NCBI RefSeq assembly: GCF_000746275.1
Contig: NZ_KN050828.1
Location: forward strand, 886,001-950,000
DNA length: 64,000 nt
Direction: 5' to 3'
Source of the DNA: Thermopetrobacter sp. TC1
Lineage (GTDB): Bacteria; Pseudomonadota; Alphaproteobacteria; Rhizobiales; Aestuariivirgaceae
Made by a program: the position numbers and the translations under genes. This document shows, piece after piece, positions 36,962-48,761 of this stretch. Position 1 is the stretch's first letter, and every line of letters starts with the position of its first letter. The notes under the pieces were generated by a model. That model worked only from the letters and a program-made list of their open reading frames with translations. It had not been told where the DNA came from and ran no database searches.

Positions 36962-38071
36962 TCACCCGGCCAGGGCCTTGAGCTCGGCCAGGATCATGTC
37001 GCCCATTTCGGCGGTGGAGACCACGCGCGCGCCGTCCCAGGCGATGTCGGCGGTGGCGACTCCCCTGGCCAAAGTGTTGGCGATGGCCTGATCCACCTTG
37101 TCCGCCCAATCGCCCATGCCGAAGGAATAACGCAGCATCATGCCGAGCGAGGCGATCATGGCGATGGGGTTGGCCTTGCCCTGGCCGGCGATGTCCGGCG
37201 CGGAGCCGTGCACGGGCTCATACATGGCGCGGCGGCGCCCTTCCGCATCGGCAGGGCCGAGCGAGGCGGAAGGCAGCATGCCCAGCGAGCCGGTGAGCAT
37301 GGCGGCCACGTCGGAGAGAATGTCGCCGAAAAGGTTGTCGGTGACGATGACGTCAAACTGCTTGGGCCAGCGCACCAGCTGCATGGCGCAGTTGTCGGCG
37401 AGGATGTGGTGCAGTTCCACGTCCGCATAATCGGTTTCGTGAACGCGGCGGACGACATCATCCCAGAGCACGCCCGTCTTCATCACGTTCTTCTTGTCGG
37501 CGGAATGCACGCGATTATTGCGGGCGCGGGCGAGATCAAAGGCGACGCGGGCGATGCGCTCCACCTCATGCTCGTGATAGAGCTGGGTATCCACGGCGCG
37601 TTTTTCGCCGGATTCCAGCGTGACGATCTCCTTTGGCTCGCCGAAATAGACGCCGCCAGTCAGCTCGCGGACGATGAGGATGTCCAGGCCTTCCACCACC
37701 TCGCGCTTTAAAGAGGACGCATCGGCCAGCGCCGGATAGCAGATGGCCGGGCGCAGGTTGGCGAAGAGCTCCAGATCCTTGCGCAGGCGCAGCAGGCCGG
37801 CCTCGGGCCGCACTTCGTAGGGGACGTCATCCCACTGCGGGCCACCAACGGCACCGAAGAGCACGGCATCAGCCTTCAGTGCCTTGTCCATGTCCTCCTC
37901 GGAGATGGCAACACCATGGGCATCATAGGCGGCGCCACCGACGAGCCCTTCCTCCATCTCGAAACGGGCAATGCCGGTTTCGTTCATCCAGTCGAGGATC
38001 TTTTTCGCCTCGGCCATGATCTCCGGGCCAATGCCGTCTCCGGGCAGCAGCAGAACCTTGTAGGTGGCCAT
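36962..38071 (-). CDS. leuB: 3-isopropylmalate dehydrogenase
   Basis: NAD-dependent oxidative decarboxylase of leucine synthesis, 369 residues. [54 protein letters not shown] and [28 protein letters not shown] are all intact, including the substrate and Mg sites. It follows leuD by 49 bp in the same direction; leuC is not adjacent in this window. Confidence 0.96.
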   Translation of the reverse strand: MATYKVLLLPGDGIGPEIMAEAKKILDWMNETGIARFEMEEGLVGGAAYDAHGVAISEEDMDKALKADAVLFGAVGGPQWDDVPYEVRPEAGLLRLRKDLELFANLRPAICYPALADASSLKREVVEGLDILIVRELTGGVYFGEPKEIVTLESGEKRAVDTQLYHEHEVERIARVAFDLARARNNRVHSADKKNVMKTGVLWDDVVRRVHETDYADVELHHILADNCAMQLVRWPKQFDVIVTDNLFGDILSDVAAMLTGSLGMLPSASLGPADAEGRRRAMYEPVHGSAPDIAGQGKANPIAMIASLGMMLRYSFGMGDWADKVDQAIANTLARGVATADIAWDGARVVSTAEMGDMILAELKALAG

Positions 38072-38120
38072 GTCCCCTTACCCCTCTCTCCTCATCTTCC
38101 GTCAGTCCGGCAAACGTGGC

Positions 38121-38723
38121 TTACAACCACGGAAAACGTTCGGCGTAGTCCTTCTCGAAGGCCTCGATCACGTCCAGCTTCTGCAAGGTGAGGCCGATGT
38201 CATCCAGCCCTTCGAGCAGGCAGTGCTTGCGGAAGGGATCGATGTCGAAGGGGATGGTGACACCATTGGGCGCCTCGATCTGCTGCTTTTCGAGATCCAC
38301 GGCAAGCTCGGGCATGTCGCTTTCGGCCACGGCCATGAGGCGGTCCACCTCGGCCTTGGGCAATTTCACGGGCAGAATGCCGTTCTGAAAGCAGTTGTTG
38401 TAGAAGATGTCGGCAAAGCTGGGTGCGATGATGCAGCGGATACCGAAGTCCAGCAGGGCCCAGGGCGCGTGCTCGCGCGAGGAGCCGCAGCCGAAATTTT
38501 CGCCGGCGACAAGGATGCTGGCCTTGCGCCAGGGTTCGCGGTTGAGGATGAAATCCGGATTTTCCGAGCCGTCCTCATTGTAGCGCAGTTCATAGAACAG
38601 GGCCTTGCCCAGGCCTGAGCGCTTGATGGTCTTGAGGAACTGCTTGGGGATGATCATGTCGGTATCGACATTGGTCAGGGGCAGCGGCGCGGCGATGCCC
38701 TCAAGGCGCACGAACTTCTCCAT
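38121..38723 (-). CDS. leuD: 3-isopropylmalate dehydratase small subunit
   Basis: Swivel-domain subunit of isopropylmalate isomerase, 200 residues: [21 protein letters not shown], then [18 protein letters not shown] and [21 protein letters not shown]. The ATG at 38723 (MEKFVRLEG) is chosen because homology starts there; the frame extends to 38843. It is transcribed into leuB. The large subunit leuC must lie elsewhere. Confidence 0.95.
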   Translation of the reverse strand: MEKFVRLEGIAAPLPLTNVDTDMIIPKQFLKTIKRSGLGKALFYELRYNEDGSENPDFILNREPWRKASILVAGENFGCGSSREHAPWALLDFGIRCIIAPSFADIFYNNCFQNGILPVKLPKAEVDRLMAVAESDMPELAVDLEKQQIEAPNGVTIPFDIDPFRKHCLLEGLDDIGLTLQKLDVIEAFEKDYAERFPWL

Positions 38724-38905
38724 GGCTCTTCCTGTTGCCTGTAAACGGGTTTCCTGCCTTGCGGCCGCCCGCGGCCAGAGCTGGCGGCGCGGTGTCATGG
38801 GGCGGCCTTGAACCTGGCGGCCTTTTTCGCGCCGAATCCACAATCCGTCAAGCAGGGGCGCCTCTTTGCCTTTCGCTTGTCGCGCACAGCCTCTAATCTG
38901 CCGGC

Positions 38906-39409
38906 ATGAGCGAACGGATTCGCATACTGGGGGTGGATCCCGGCCTGCGCAATACGGGCTGGGGTGTTATCGAGTGCGAAGGGCCACGACTTGCCTTCAT
39001 CGCCTGCGGGGTCATTCGCCCGGATGCGGATGCGCCAATGGCGCAACGCCTGCTTTGCGTGCACGAGGCGCTCACCGCCGTCATTGCCGCGCATGCGCCG
39101 GCGGAAGTGGCGGTGGAGGAAACTTTCGTCTCCCGCGATGCCAAGGCATCCTTGAAACTCGGCCATGCACGGGGCGTGGCGCTTCTGGTGGCGGCGCAGG
39201 CGGGATTGAAGGTGGCGGAATACGCGCCCCGGCTGATCAAGAAGGCGGTGACCGGCACGGGCACGGCCGAAAAGCGGCAGGTGACGGCGATGGTGCGCAT
39301 TCTGCTGCCGCGCGCCAGGCCTGAGAGCGCCGATGCAGCGGATGCGCTCGCCGTGGCCATCTGTCACGCCCATCACAGGGGAGCCGCCATGCGGCTTGCA
39401 CAATCATGA
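38906..39409 (+). CDS. ruvC: Holliday junction endodeoxyribonuclease RuvC
   Basis: Resolves Holliday junctions together with RuvAB. The 167-residue RNase H-fold protein has its acidic catalytic residues in [34 protein letters not shown] and [15 protein letters not shown]. Divergent from leuD. It overlaps ruvA by 4 nt, so the two are coupled. Confidence 0.95.
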   Translation: MSERIRILGVDPGLRNTGWGVIECEGPRLAFIACGVIRPDADAPMAQRLLCVHEALTAVIAAHAPAEVAVEETFVSRDAKASLKLGHARGVALLVAAQAGLKVAEYAPRLIKKAVTGTGTAEKRQVTAMVRILLPRARPESADAADALAVAICHAHHRGAAMRLAQS

Positions 39410-40041
39410 TTGCGAAACTGAAGGGCATCATCGATTCGAAGGGCGCGGACTGGCTGATCATCGATGTGCATGGCGTGGGGTATCTGGTGGAAGCCTCCGC
39501 GCGCACGCTGGCGGCCTTACCGCCCCCCGGCGAGGCGGCGGAAGTGTTCACCATCATGCTGGTCAGCGAAACCGCGATGCGCCTTCTCGGTTTTGCCACG
39601 CCGCAGGAGCGGGACTGGTATGCCCTTCTCGCCGATGTTCAGGGTGTTGGGCCGAAGGTGGCGCTGGCCCTGCTTTCGGCCTTGTCCCCGGCAGAACTGT
39701 CCACGGCCATCGCCATGGGCGATGCGACCATGCTCACCCGCGCCCAGGGCGTGGGGCCGAAGCTGGCGCGGCGGATCTGCTCGGAGCTGAAGGATCGTCT
39801 GCCCGAGACCCTGTCGGTGCCGGCGGAGACAGCCGCGGCCCTGGCGGCGCAGGCGCCGTCCGGCCTGGTGGACGAAGAGGCCTCGGCCGAAGCGAAGGAT
39901 GCCATTTCGGCCCTCGTCAATCTCGGTTATCCAAAGACTCAGGCGGCCTCGGCGGTGGCCTCAGCCATTCAGGAAGCCGGCGAGGGCGCGGATGCCGCCC
40001 GCCTCATCCGGCTGGCGCTAAAAGGGCTGGCCTCGGCCTGA
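39406..40041 (+). CDS. ruvA: Holliday junction DNA helicase subunit RuvA
   Basis: Tetrameric junction-binding protein, 211 residues: [28 protein letters not shown] begins the OB domain, and two helix-hairpin-helix motifs follow (VQGVGPKVALALLSAL and AQGVGPKLARRICSELKD). The C-terminal RuvB-contact domain AKDAISALVNLGYPKTQAASAV is present. Unusually, ruvB does not follow; the next kilobase holds a small CxxC protein and palindromic repeats. Confidence 0.95.
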   Translation: MIAKLKGIIDSKGADWLIIDVHGVGYLVEASARTLAALPPPGEAAEVFTIMLVSETAMRLLGFATPQERDWYALLADVQGVGPKVALALLSALSPAELSTAIAMGDATMLTRAQGVGPKLARRICSELKDRLPETLSVPAETAAALAAQAPSGLVDEEASAEAKDAISALVNLGYPKTQAASAVASAIQEAGEGADAARLIRLALKGLASA

Positions 40042-40261
40042 AAACGCTTTTGACCGTTTTGCGTTTTCTCCGGCATGGGAAAGGTTGAAATGGGCCTTTC
40101 CGCTTCCCAGAAATGAAGGGACGGGGGGCGCTTCCGCCCTTGCGATCGGCATTGAGCGGCGGCAAAGACGCAAGAAAAGGTCTTTGACTGCCCTTGTTTC
40201 CCATTCCGTCAGGCGCGGGCCTGTCGGCATCACGCAATGATAACAGGAGGAGGAAACATCC

Positions 40262-40435
40262 ATGCGCAAGGTGTATCGCAAGAAATACGGTGGTGACGTC
40301 TGGCACTGGTGCGAGAACTGCTCCGGCTGGCCAAAGGAGGACTACACCGTCCGCCATTACATCCCGCACAACGACAAGGGATGCGAGGAGTGTCAGAAGT
40401 TGGACGAGGAAGGCAAGTGCCAAAAGAAGTGGTAA
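40262..40435 (+). CDS. 57-residue CxxC zinc-ribbon-like protein
   Basis: A short gene below usual length cut-offs. It begins MRKVYRKKYGGDVWHWCENCSGWP, has CEEC at residues 42-45 and a fifth Cys at 53, and ends QKKW. C17-x2-C20 and C42-x2-C45 are spaced as in a small zinc ribbon. The ribosome site AGGAGGAGG 6-10 nt before the ATG is one of the best in the window. I recall similar D-x-WHWC-x-NCS-x-WP proteins in other bacteria but no function. It stands alone between ruvA and the repeat patch. Confidence 0.72.
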   Translation: MRKVYRKKYGGDVWHWCENCSGWPKEDYTVRHYIPHNDKGCEECQKLDEEGKCQKKW

Positions 40436-40659
40436 GGACGCTTGAATTTTGATCTGATACGGGAAGGATCTCGGATATCCTTCTGCCAAGAATCCGGCTG
40501 GGTGTTCATCTCGTTCATTCAGGACATTCACGGCGGGGAAAATTCCCCCCCAAATCATTTTGGAGCGGAATACACTCCCGTTCCGGCATTTTATTTCCAT
40601 AAGGCTTAAGTCAAGCCTGCCGGCGAATGTCATCACCCTCCATAACCGCCTCAGCGTGT

Positions 40660-40720
40660 GACCTGGATTGCCGGGTTCCCGGTTCAAGCCCGGGACAGGC
40701 AAGGTCGGCAATGACGAAAG
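40660..40720. repeat. REP-like nested palindrome
   Basis: An outer pair ATTGCCG (40667-40673) / CGGCAAT (40706-40712) encloses an inner CCCGG / CCGGG hairpin. The core GATTGCCGGG...CCCGG...GGCAATGACG resembles the short repeats scattered through many alphaproteobacterial genomes. The inner loop looks like a tRNA T-arm, but no tRNA can be folded around it. Confidence 0.6.
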
Positions 40721-40810
40721 TGTATGGAAATTCAATAGGTTGGTGACTATCTCCTTTCTTGTGGCGAGGGAGAAGGTTGTTGTATTTCACCTCGCTTTCC
40801 CCAACTCCGT

Positions 40811-40835
40811 CACAGCCGGGCTTGTCCCGGCTGTC
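40811..40835. repeat. Short palindrome in the repeat patch
   Basis: A perfect 8-bp stem, CAGCCGGG (40813-40820) with CCCGGCTG (40826-40833), and a 5-nt loop. Part of the cluster of small inverted repeats between 40.66 and 41.01 kb. Confidence 0.5.
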
Positions 40836-40933
40836 CAGGGGCGACAGGTGATGCGGGATGTGGGGCAGAGGGCGCTTCGTCTGGACTCAGTCCGCACAAG
40901 GGACAGTCCCTGATAAGAACCATGTGCTTTGTC

Positions 40934-41012
40934 ACCCCGTAGATCAGCCGGGGTCTCGGGCCGCAAATTCATGCATTTGTGGCCTGAAATACCGGCTTTC
41001 GCCGGCATGACG
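40934..41012. repeat. Three adjacent palindromes, one shared with 45.08 kb
   Basis: Three hairpins in a row: ACCCCG/CGGGGT (40934-40954), a 10-bp stem GGCCGCAAAT/ATTTGTGGCC (about 40960-40985), and ATACCGGC-TTTC-GCCGGCAT (40989-41008). The last shares 17 identical bases with 45083-45099. Near-identical flanks reading CACACTACACGAC occur beside both copies, here on the opposite strand. Confidence 0.6.
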
Positions 41013-41051
41013 TCGTGTAGTGTGCATTAATGAAAATCGTTGGGGCACAAG

Positions 41052-41087
41052 GAAAGGGCGGAAGGCGCAAGGCCGTTCCGCCCTTTC
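41052..41087 (-). terminator. Probable terminator of clpB
   Basis: A perfect 12-bp stem (41052-41063 with 41076-41087) has a 12-nt loop that can pair further. Read leftward the stem ends CCCTTTC and continues CTTGTG, so the U-tract is poor. It lies 28 bp after the clpB stop. Confidence 0.6.
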
Positions 41088-41114
41088 TCGTGTGGTTTGC
41101 GTCTTTCAGGTCTG

Positions 41115-43739
<2,625 letters not shown>

Positions 43740-44009
43740 GTGTCCTTTCTCCCTTCAAGCCCGCGGCATGAAACGGCCCTGTTCATACACGCCGGGAAGG
43801 TTCCGGCATGCGGTTTTCGGCACCGTTTCCGGGAACTTTGCCCTGCCGCGTCTTGGTCATTGAAATTCCCCGAAAGGAAGTGTGCTCTTTGCTCTTTCGC
43901 CCATGGCCGCCCCGCCTGCGGCAGCGGCCATGCGCACCATTGCCTGAAACCGATATAGTGTGCAGAAAAGGGCTCACAAGTGTGGGCAGGCAAAAAAGGT
44001 TCCTGGATC

Positions 44010-44798
44010 ATGAGCGAGAACGGCACGATACAAGAAGCGCGGATCGAGTCGCTGTACATCTGGCCGGTGAAGGGGCTTTCCGGCCTTGCGCTCAAGGAGG
44101 CGCAGATAGAGCCGCACAAGCCGCTGGCGCACGACAGGCGCTGGGCCATCGAGCGGGGGGCGCGCGTGTTCGATCCGCTCAATCCACGGCACGTGCCGAA
44201 GGGCAAGTTCCTGCAGCTTGTCAACACCGCGCGGCTGGCGGAGCTTGAAAGCCGCTATGATCCGCAAACCGCAACGCTCACACTCTTGCGCAAGGGCGAG
44301 CAGGTGGCCAAGGGGCAGCTGACGACGCCGGTGGGACGGCACATCATCGAGCAGTTCCTCGCCGCCTGGCTGGGGGATGAGATCCCCGGTCCGCCCCGCG
44401 TGGTCGGCGCCGGGGAACATCATTTCTTCGACGTGCCCAAGCCCTATCTTTCTCTCATCAATCTCGCCAGCGTGGCGGATATCGCGCGCGTTGTCGGCAA
44501 GCCCGTGCACAAGGAGCGTTTCCGTGCCAACATCTATATCGAGGGCCCGGAGGCCTGGGAGGAATTTTCCTGGCTGGGCAAGACCATCCTCGTCAATGGC
44601 AAGCCGATGTTCGTGGCACAAGAGCGGATCGGGCGCTGCATTGCCACGGGCGTCAACCCCGAGACCGGCGAGCGGGACATGAACATCCCCCGCACGATGC
44701 TGGATGTCTATGGTCACAAGGATTGCGGCCTGTATCTGGAACCCATCGCCGAGGGCGTGATCAGACCCGGCGACCGCATCAGCATCGCCGAGACGTGA
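44010..44798 (+). CDS. MOSC-domain protein
   Basis: The 262-residue protein has an N-terminal MOSC beta-barrel (IESLYIWPVKGLSGLALKEAQ, ..DRRWAIE) and a C-terminal MOSC domain with FRANIYIEG and the conserved Cys in ERIGRCIATGVNPETGERDMN. This architecture is shared with mARC/YcbX enzymes that carry molybdenum cofactor and reduce N-hydroxylated or S-oxidised compounds; the substrate here is unknown. The ATG at 44010 (MSENGT) is preferred over an in-frame GTG 30 bp upstream. Divergent from clpB. Confidence 0.85.
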   Translation: MSENGTIQEARIESLYIWPVKGLSGLALKEAQIEPHKPLAHDRRWAIERGARVFDPLNPRHVPKGKFLQLVNTARLAELESRYDPQTATLTLLRKGEQVAKGQLTTPVGRHIIEQFLAAWLGDEIPGPPRVVGAGEHHFFDVPKPYLSLINLASVADIARVVGKPVHKERFRANIYIEGPEAWEEFSWLGKTILVNGKPMFVAQERIGRCIATGVNPETGERDMNIPRTMLDVYGHKDCGLYLEPIAEGVIRPGDRISIAET

Positions 44799-44975
44799 TG
44801 CAGCGCACATCCGCCACGTTCCGGCCTGTCTGACGGCGGGCTGTTTTGTGACAAGATCACACTGTTGCACATGCGCGGGAAGTTCCCGTGATAATCGCTG
44901 GATTTTTCATGAGAGGAAATGCATATGTCGCAGCCGGTTCCTCTCCGCGCCTTGCGAGGGGCGGATGTGGAGCCG

Positions 44976-45016
44976 GGGCCCCGGAAAGCCCCCGTTCCGG
45001 GGCCCTTTAATTTTGA
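44976..45016 (+). terminator. Strong Rho-independent terminator downstream of the MOSC gene
   Basis: A perfect 11-bp GC-rich stem (44976-44986 with 44995-45005), an 8-nt loop, then TTTAATTTTG. It lies 178 bp after the MOSC stop codon, leaving a long 3' leader or room for a short RNA. Confidence 0.8.
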
Positions 45017-45071
45017 TGGCCGGATGGTAAGGCGGCACGTGCCAATGTGGGGCGCTACACACTACACGACA

Positions 45072-45105
45072 CCCGCGTCGTCATACCGGCTTTCGCCGGG
45101 GTGAC
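45072..45105. repeat. Second copy of the dispersed palindrome
   Basis: Seventeen bases (45083-45099, ATACCGGCTTTCGCCGG) are identical to 40989-41005. The adjacent CACACTACACGAC at about 45059-45071 recurs on the opposite strand beside the first copy. The two copies lie on either side of clpB and the MOSC gene. Confidence 0.65.
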
Positions 45106-45192
45106 GAGAAAAAATGGTGACGTTGTGTCGTGTACTATGGGGGCGCTATGTGTTGCCTGCAGTCATTGCGCCCGGTTTCTTGCCGCAAACGC

Positions 45193-45220
45193 AAAAAGGG
45201 CCCGGAAACCGGGCCCTTTC
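45193..45220 (-). terminator. Rho-independent terminator of rpmE
   Basis: An 11-bp perfect stem (45195-45205 with 45209-45219) with an AAA/TTT loop. Read leftward it ends CCCTTT followed by TTGCG. About 100 bp beyond the rpmE stop. Confidence 0.85.
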
Positions 45221-45319
45221 ATGATCTCGCCGCGGTAGTCCCATACGCGGGGCGGCGAATTCCGTTCCGTCATGTCACAGGCATGCGCAGGCGAGCATGC
45301 GCACAATCTGCGAGAATGT

Positions 45320-45547
45320 TCACTTCTCGCCCATGAGGAAGCCGAACTTCTCCTTGAAGCGGGAGACGCGGCCGCCCCTGTCCACCAGGGCCTGCTGGCC
45401 GCCGGTCCAGGCGGAATGGGACTTGGGGTCGATCTCGAGGTGGAGCACATCGCCCTCCTTGCCCCAGGTGGAGCGGGTGATGTACTCGGTGCCGTCGGTC
45501 ATGACCACCTTAATGAAGTGATAATCGGGGTGGATGTCCTTTTTCAT
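45320..45547 (-). CDS. rpmE: 50S ribosomal protein L31
   Basis: The 75-residue protein begins [22 protein letters not shown], with [27 protein letters not shown] near the C-terminus. The zinc-binding cysteines of the C+ form are absent, so this is the zinc-free type, as usual in alphaproteobacteria. The start at 45547 is fixed by homology; the frame continues upstream to 45748. Confidence 0.95.
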   Translation of the reverse strand: MKKDIHPDYHFIKVVMTDGTEYITRSTWGKEGDVLHLEIDPKSHSAWTGGQQALVDRGGRVSRFKEKFGFLMGEK

Positions 45548-45925
45548 GGCTCTCGGCGATCCTGTCTGCTGTCGCGCCCGACACCGGCCGGGGCGGAATT
45601 CCTTCAACGCTGACGCTGTCCTTTCCGGACAACGAAAAACGGCGGGAGCGCGCAATTTTGCGCTCCCGACCCGGCTTTCGCGGCTCCTATACCCGAGACG
45701 GGGCTGTTTAGCAAGGCCGCTGCGCCGCAAACGAGGAGAAAGGCGCAAACGGGGCGATTTGCCGCTGGCATGGCGGCGGATGCGGAGTATAAAGACCAGC
45801 GAAATGGCGTTTGTGAAAGCAGGTGGCTCAAGGGCGTGCGTCTAAGTCCCGCGCTTTTTACGGTGCGCTGTTTTTAAGTCCGTTTGTACGCTATTGTCGG
45901 CAGATCAGGGGGGACGGAAGCGACC
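45548..45925. other. Divergent intergenic region rpmE / ABC exporter
   Basis: 378 bp between divergent genes. It contains a hairpin in the rpmE leader at 45644-45667 (8-bp perfect stem, read leftward followed by GCCGTTTTTCG), which looks like a terminator or attenuator about 100 nt ahead of rpmE. The remainder shows nothing I can name. Confidence 0.5.
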
Positions 45926-47812
45926 ATGAGAAGAAGACGCATCAGAGAGGTGGAGGAGAGCGCAGCGACGGATGAGAGCGATACCGCCGAGGCGGGCGGT
46001 ATCGTGACCGACCCCAAGCGACGGGCGAAAAGCCGTAATCTCAAGCCTCTCAAGCGGCTTCTTCCCTATCTCATGCGCCATCGCGGCCATGTTGCCATGG
46101 CGCTGGTGGCGCTGATCGCCGCCGCGCTGGCCACGCTGGCGGTGCCGCTGGCGGTGCGGCGGGTGATCGATCATGGCTTCTCGGCGGAGAATGTCCAGTT
46201 CGTCAATCAGTATTTTGCGATGATGCTGGTGGTGGCCGGCATCCTGGCGGCGGCATCCGCCGCGCGGTATTATTACGTCACCTGGCTGGGCGAAAAGGTG
46301 GTGGCCGATTTGCGCACCGATGTTTTCGCCCATTTGCTGAAACTCTCACCGGCCTTTTATGAGAAAACGCACACTGGCGAGGTGCTCTCGCGGCTCACCG
46401 CTGATACCACACAGATCAAGTCAGCCTTTGGCACCACGGCGTCGCAGGCGCTGCGCAACCTGCTGCTGCTTGTGGGCTCGGTGGTGATGATGGTGGTGAC
46501 CTCGCCAAAGCTTTCGGGGCTTACGCTTCTGGCCATCCCCCTCATCATCCTGCCGCTGGTGATCTATGGCCGCAAGGTGCGCAGCCTTTCCCGCCAGGCG
46601 CAGGACACCCTGGCGCAGACGGCCTCGCTGGCGCAAGAAGCACTGCCGGCGGTGGCGGTGGTGCAGGCCTATCGTCAGGAAGATCGCCTAATCCGCCGGT
46701 TTGCCGAAGCAACGCGTATTGCCTTTCGGGCGGCGGTGCAGCGTACGCGGGCCCGGGCGTTTCTGACCGCGGCAATCATTTTCATCGCCTTCGGTGCCAT
46801 TGTTGCCGTGTTGTGGTTGGGGGCGCAGGATGTGCTGGCCGGGCGGCTCACCGGCGGCGAGCTTGGTCAGTTCGTGCTTTATGCCGCCTTCGCCGCCGGT
46901 TCGCTGGGATCGCTCTCGGAGGTCTGGGGCGAGGTGCAGCTCACCGCCGGCGCGGCGGAGCGGCTGGCCGAGATACTGGATACGAAGCCGCAGATCACCG
47001 CTCCGGCCAGGCCGGAACCGCTGCCGGAGCCGCCGCGCGGGGAGGTGCGTTTTGACAATGTGACCTTCACCTATCCGACACGGCCGGATCACAAGGCGCT
47101 GGACGGGGTTTCGCTTTCGGTCAAGCCGGGCGAGCGGGTGGCGATCGTCGGGCCGTCGGGAGCGGGCAAGTCCACCATCTTCTCGCTGCTGTTGCGGTTC
47201 TATGATCCCGATTCCGGGGCGGTGATGATTGATGGCGTGGACATCCGCAAGGCCGATCCCAAACAGGTGCGGGCGCGCACGGCCCTGGTGCCGCAGGAGA
47301 CGGTCATCTTCACTGGCACCATTCTGGAGAACATCCGTTTTGGCAATCCTGAGGCCAGTGACGAGGAGGTGCTGGCCGCGGCGCGGGCGGCGCGGGTGGA
47401 CGAATTCGCGGAGAAGCTGCCGGATGGGCTGAACACCATGCTTGGCGAGCGGGGTGTCAATCTTTCCGGCGGACAGCGCCAGCGCATCGCCATCGCCCGC
47501 GCCATTCTCGCCAATGCCCCGATCCTGCTTCTGGACGAGGCGACGAGCGCGCTGGATGCCGAAAGCGAGCAGCATGTGCAGGCGGCGCTGGAAACCCTGA
47601 TGGAAGGGCGCACAACCCTGGCCATCGCCCATCGGCTGGCCACGGTGCGGGAGGCGGATCGCATCATCGTCATGGACAATGGCCGCATCGTGGATGAGGG
47701 CACGCATGAGGAGCTGGTGGCCAAGGGCGGGCTCTATGCGCGGTTGGCGCGGTTGCAGTTCGACATGGCTGCCAATGGAGAAGCCGACCTCGTTCAGGGT
47801 GAGCAGGGATGA
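45926..47812 (+). CDS. MsbA-like ABC exporter (fused permease and ATPase)
   Basis: The 628-residue half-transporter has a charged N-terminal extension, six membrane segments (about residues 50-330), then a nucleotide-binding domain with Walker [11 protein letters not shown]-loop PQET, signature [15 protein letters not shown], Walker [13 protein letters not shown] and the switch His in AIAHRL. The family exports lipids, drugs or glycolipids; substrate cannot be told. The ATG at 45926 follows CAGGGGGGACGG. The ispA-like gene starts 54 bp later on the same strand. Confidence 0.9.
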   Translation: MRRRRIREVEESAATDESDTAEAGGIVTDPKRRAKSRNLKPLKRLLPYLMRHRGHVAMALVALIAAALATLAVPLAVRRVIDHGFSAENVQFVNQYFAMMLVVAGILAAASAARYYYVTWLGEKVVADLRTDVFAHLLKLSPAFYEKTHTGEVLSRLTADTTQIKSAFGTTASQALRNLLLLVGSVVMMVVTSPKLSGLTLLAIPLIILPLVIYGRKVRSLSRQAQDTLAQTASLAQEALPAVAVVQAYRQEDRLIRRFAEATRIAFRAAVQRTRARAFLTAAIIFIAFGAIVAVLWLGAQDVLAGRLTGGELGQFVLYAAFAAGSLGSLSEVWGEVQLTAGAAERLAEILDTKPQITAPARPEPLPEPPRGEVRFDNVTFTYPTRPDHKALDGVSLSVKPGERVAIVGPSGAGKSTIFSLLLRFYDPDSGAVMIDGVDIRKADPKQVRARTALVPQETVIFTGTILENIRFGNPEASDEEVLAAARAARVDEFAEKLPDGLNTMLGERGVNLSGGQRQRIAIARAILANAPILLLDEATSALDAESEQHVQAALETLMEGRTTLAIAHRLATVREADRIIVMDNGRIVDEGTHEELVAKGGLYARLARLQFDMAANGEADLVQGEQG

Positions 47813-47866
47813 TCTTAAGGCTGCGGGGCGCAATCGGAAGACGGTGAACCAACGCGGGGCGTGCGC

Positions 47867-48754
47867 ATGAGCTTTCTGGAGGCCTTGAAAAAGACGGCGC
47901 GGGATGTGGATACGCTGCTGGATGAGCTGATTCCTCTCAAAGGTGCGGCGGCGCCTCGTGTGGTGGAGGCCATGCGCTATGCGGCCCTTGGGGCGGGCAA
48001 GCGCATCCGGCCCTTTTTCGTGCGGGAAAGCGCGCGGATTCTGGGCGCGGATGACCGGGCGGCGCTGCGCACGGGTGCGGCGTTGGAATGCGTGCACTGT
48101 TACTCGCTGGTGCATGACGATCTGCCGGCCATGGATGATGACGATCTGCGCCGAGGGCGGCCGACAGTGCACAAACAGTTCGACGAGGCCACGGCCATTC
48201 TTGCCGGTGACGGGCTGCTGACCCATGCCTTCTTCATCCTTGCCAGGGAGGAGACCCATCCTAATGCTGCCGTGCGCGCGGAGCTGATTGCGGCGCTGGC
48301 ACAGGCGGCCGGACATGAGGGCATGGTCGGCGGACAGATGCTGGATCTGCAGGCGGAGGAGGCGCCTTCCCACGCGGAAGAGGATGTCCTGCGCATCCAG
48401 CGCCTGAAGACGGGGGCGCTGTTTCGCTTCGCCCTTTTGGCCGGCGCCATTCTCGCGCAGGCCGGCGCGGAGGATCGGCGCCGCATGCAGGACTATGCCG
48501 ATGCCGTGGGGCTTGCGTTTCAGATCGCCGATGACATTCTCGATGTGGAGGCCACGCCGGAAGAGCTGGGCAAGGCCACGGGCAAGGACGCAGAGGCGGG
48601 CAAGGCCACCTTTGTGGATCTCTATGGCGTGGACGGTGCGCGCAAGCGGGCCGAGGCGCTGGTGGAGCGCGCTATCGCCGCCGTGGATCCCTACGGCCCG
48701 CGCGCCGATCTTCTGCGCGAAGCCGCCCGCTTCATCATCGAACGGCGAAAATAA
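47867..48754 (+). CDS. ispA: Farnesyl (polyprenyl) diphosphate synthase
   Basis: Trans-prenyltransferase of 295 residues. The first Asp-rich motif is in VHDDLPAMDDDDLRRGRPT and the second in ADDILDVEATPEELGK; GAGKRIRPFF binds the diphosphate. The two residues inserted in the first motif (DDLPAMD) fit the type II bacterial FPP synthase. The start may be the ATG at 47867 or a GTG 6 bp earlier. Unlike many relatives it has no xseB or dxs neighbour here. Its stop is 7 bp from the convergent sdhB stop. Confidence 0.9.
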   Translation: MSFLEALKKTARDVDTLLDELIPLKGAAAPRVVEAMRYAALGAGKRIRPFFVRESARILGADDRAALRTGAALECVHCYSLVHDDLPAMDDDDLRRGRPTVHKQFDEATAILAGDGLLTHAFFILAREETHPNAAVRAELIAALAQAAGHEGMVGGQMLDLQAEEAPSHAEEDVLRIQRLKTGALFRFALLAGAILAQAGAEDRRRMQDYADAVGLAFQIADDILDVEATPEELGKATGKDAEAGKATFVDLYGVDGARKRAEALVERAIAAVDPYGPRADLLREAARFIIERRK

Positions 48755-48761
48755 CCCGCAT

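Larger units (their letters stand above)
40436..41050. other. Gene-free interval rich in palindromic repeats
   Basis: About 600 bp between the CxxC protein and the clpB terminator contain no plausible coding frame. The first 220 bp are featureless to my eye. From 40660 on there are five GC-rich palindromes of dispersed-repeat type, given as separate entries. Confidence 0.7.
44799..45319. other. Gene-free interval between the MOSC gene and rpmE
   Basis: 521 bp. It holds a rightward terminator (44976-45016), a palindromic repeat (45083-45099) and the leftward rpmE terminator (45193-45220). A 61-codon frame from 44919 has a ribosome site but runs straight through the terminator and the repeat, so I do not call it a gene. 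Confidence 0.6.

Noticed and set aside
40660-40720. A tRNA gene, because CCCGG-TTCAAGC-CCGGG looks like a T-arm
   Set aside because: No acceptor stem, D-arm or anticodon arm can be folded upstream. The segment fits a dispersed palindromic repeat instead.
43740-43900. A heat-shock (RpoH) promoter for clpB
   Set aside because: CTTGAA occurs in the leader but only about 15 bp before the start codon, with no partner element at the right spacing.
44919-45104. A 61-codon frame with a fair ribosome site after the MOSC gene
   Set aside because: It translates through a strong terminator hairpin and a dispersed repeat, so a protein is improbable.
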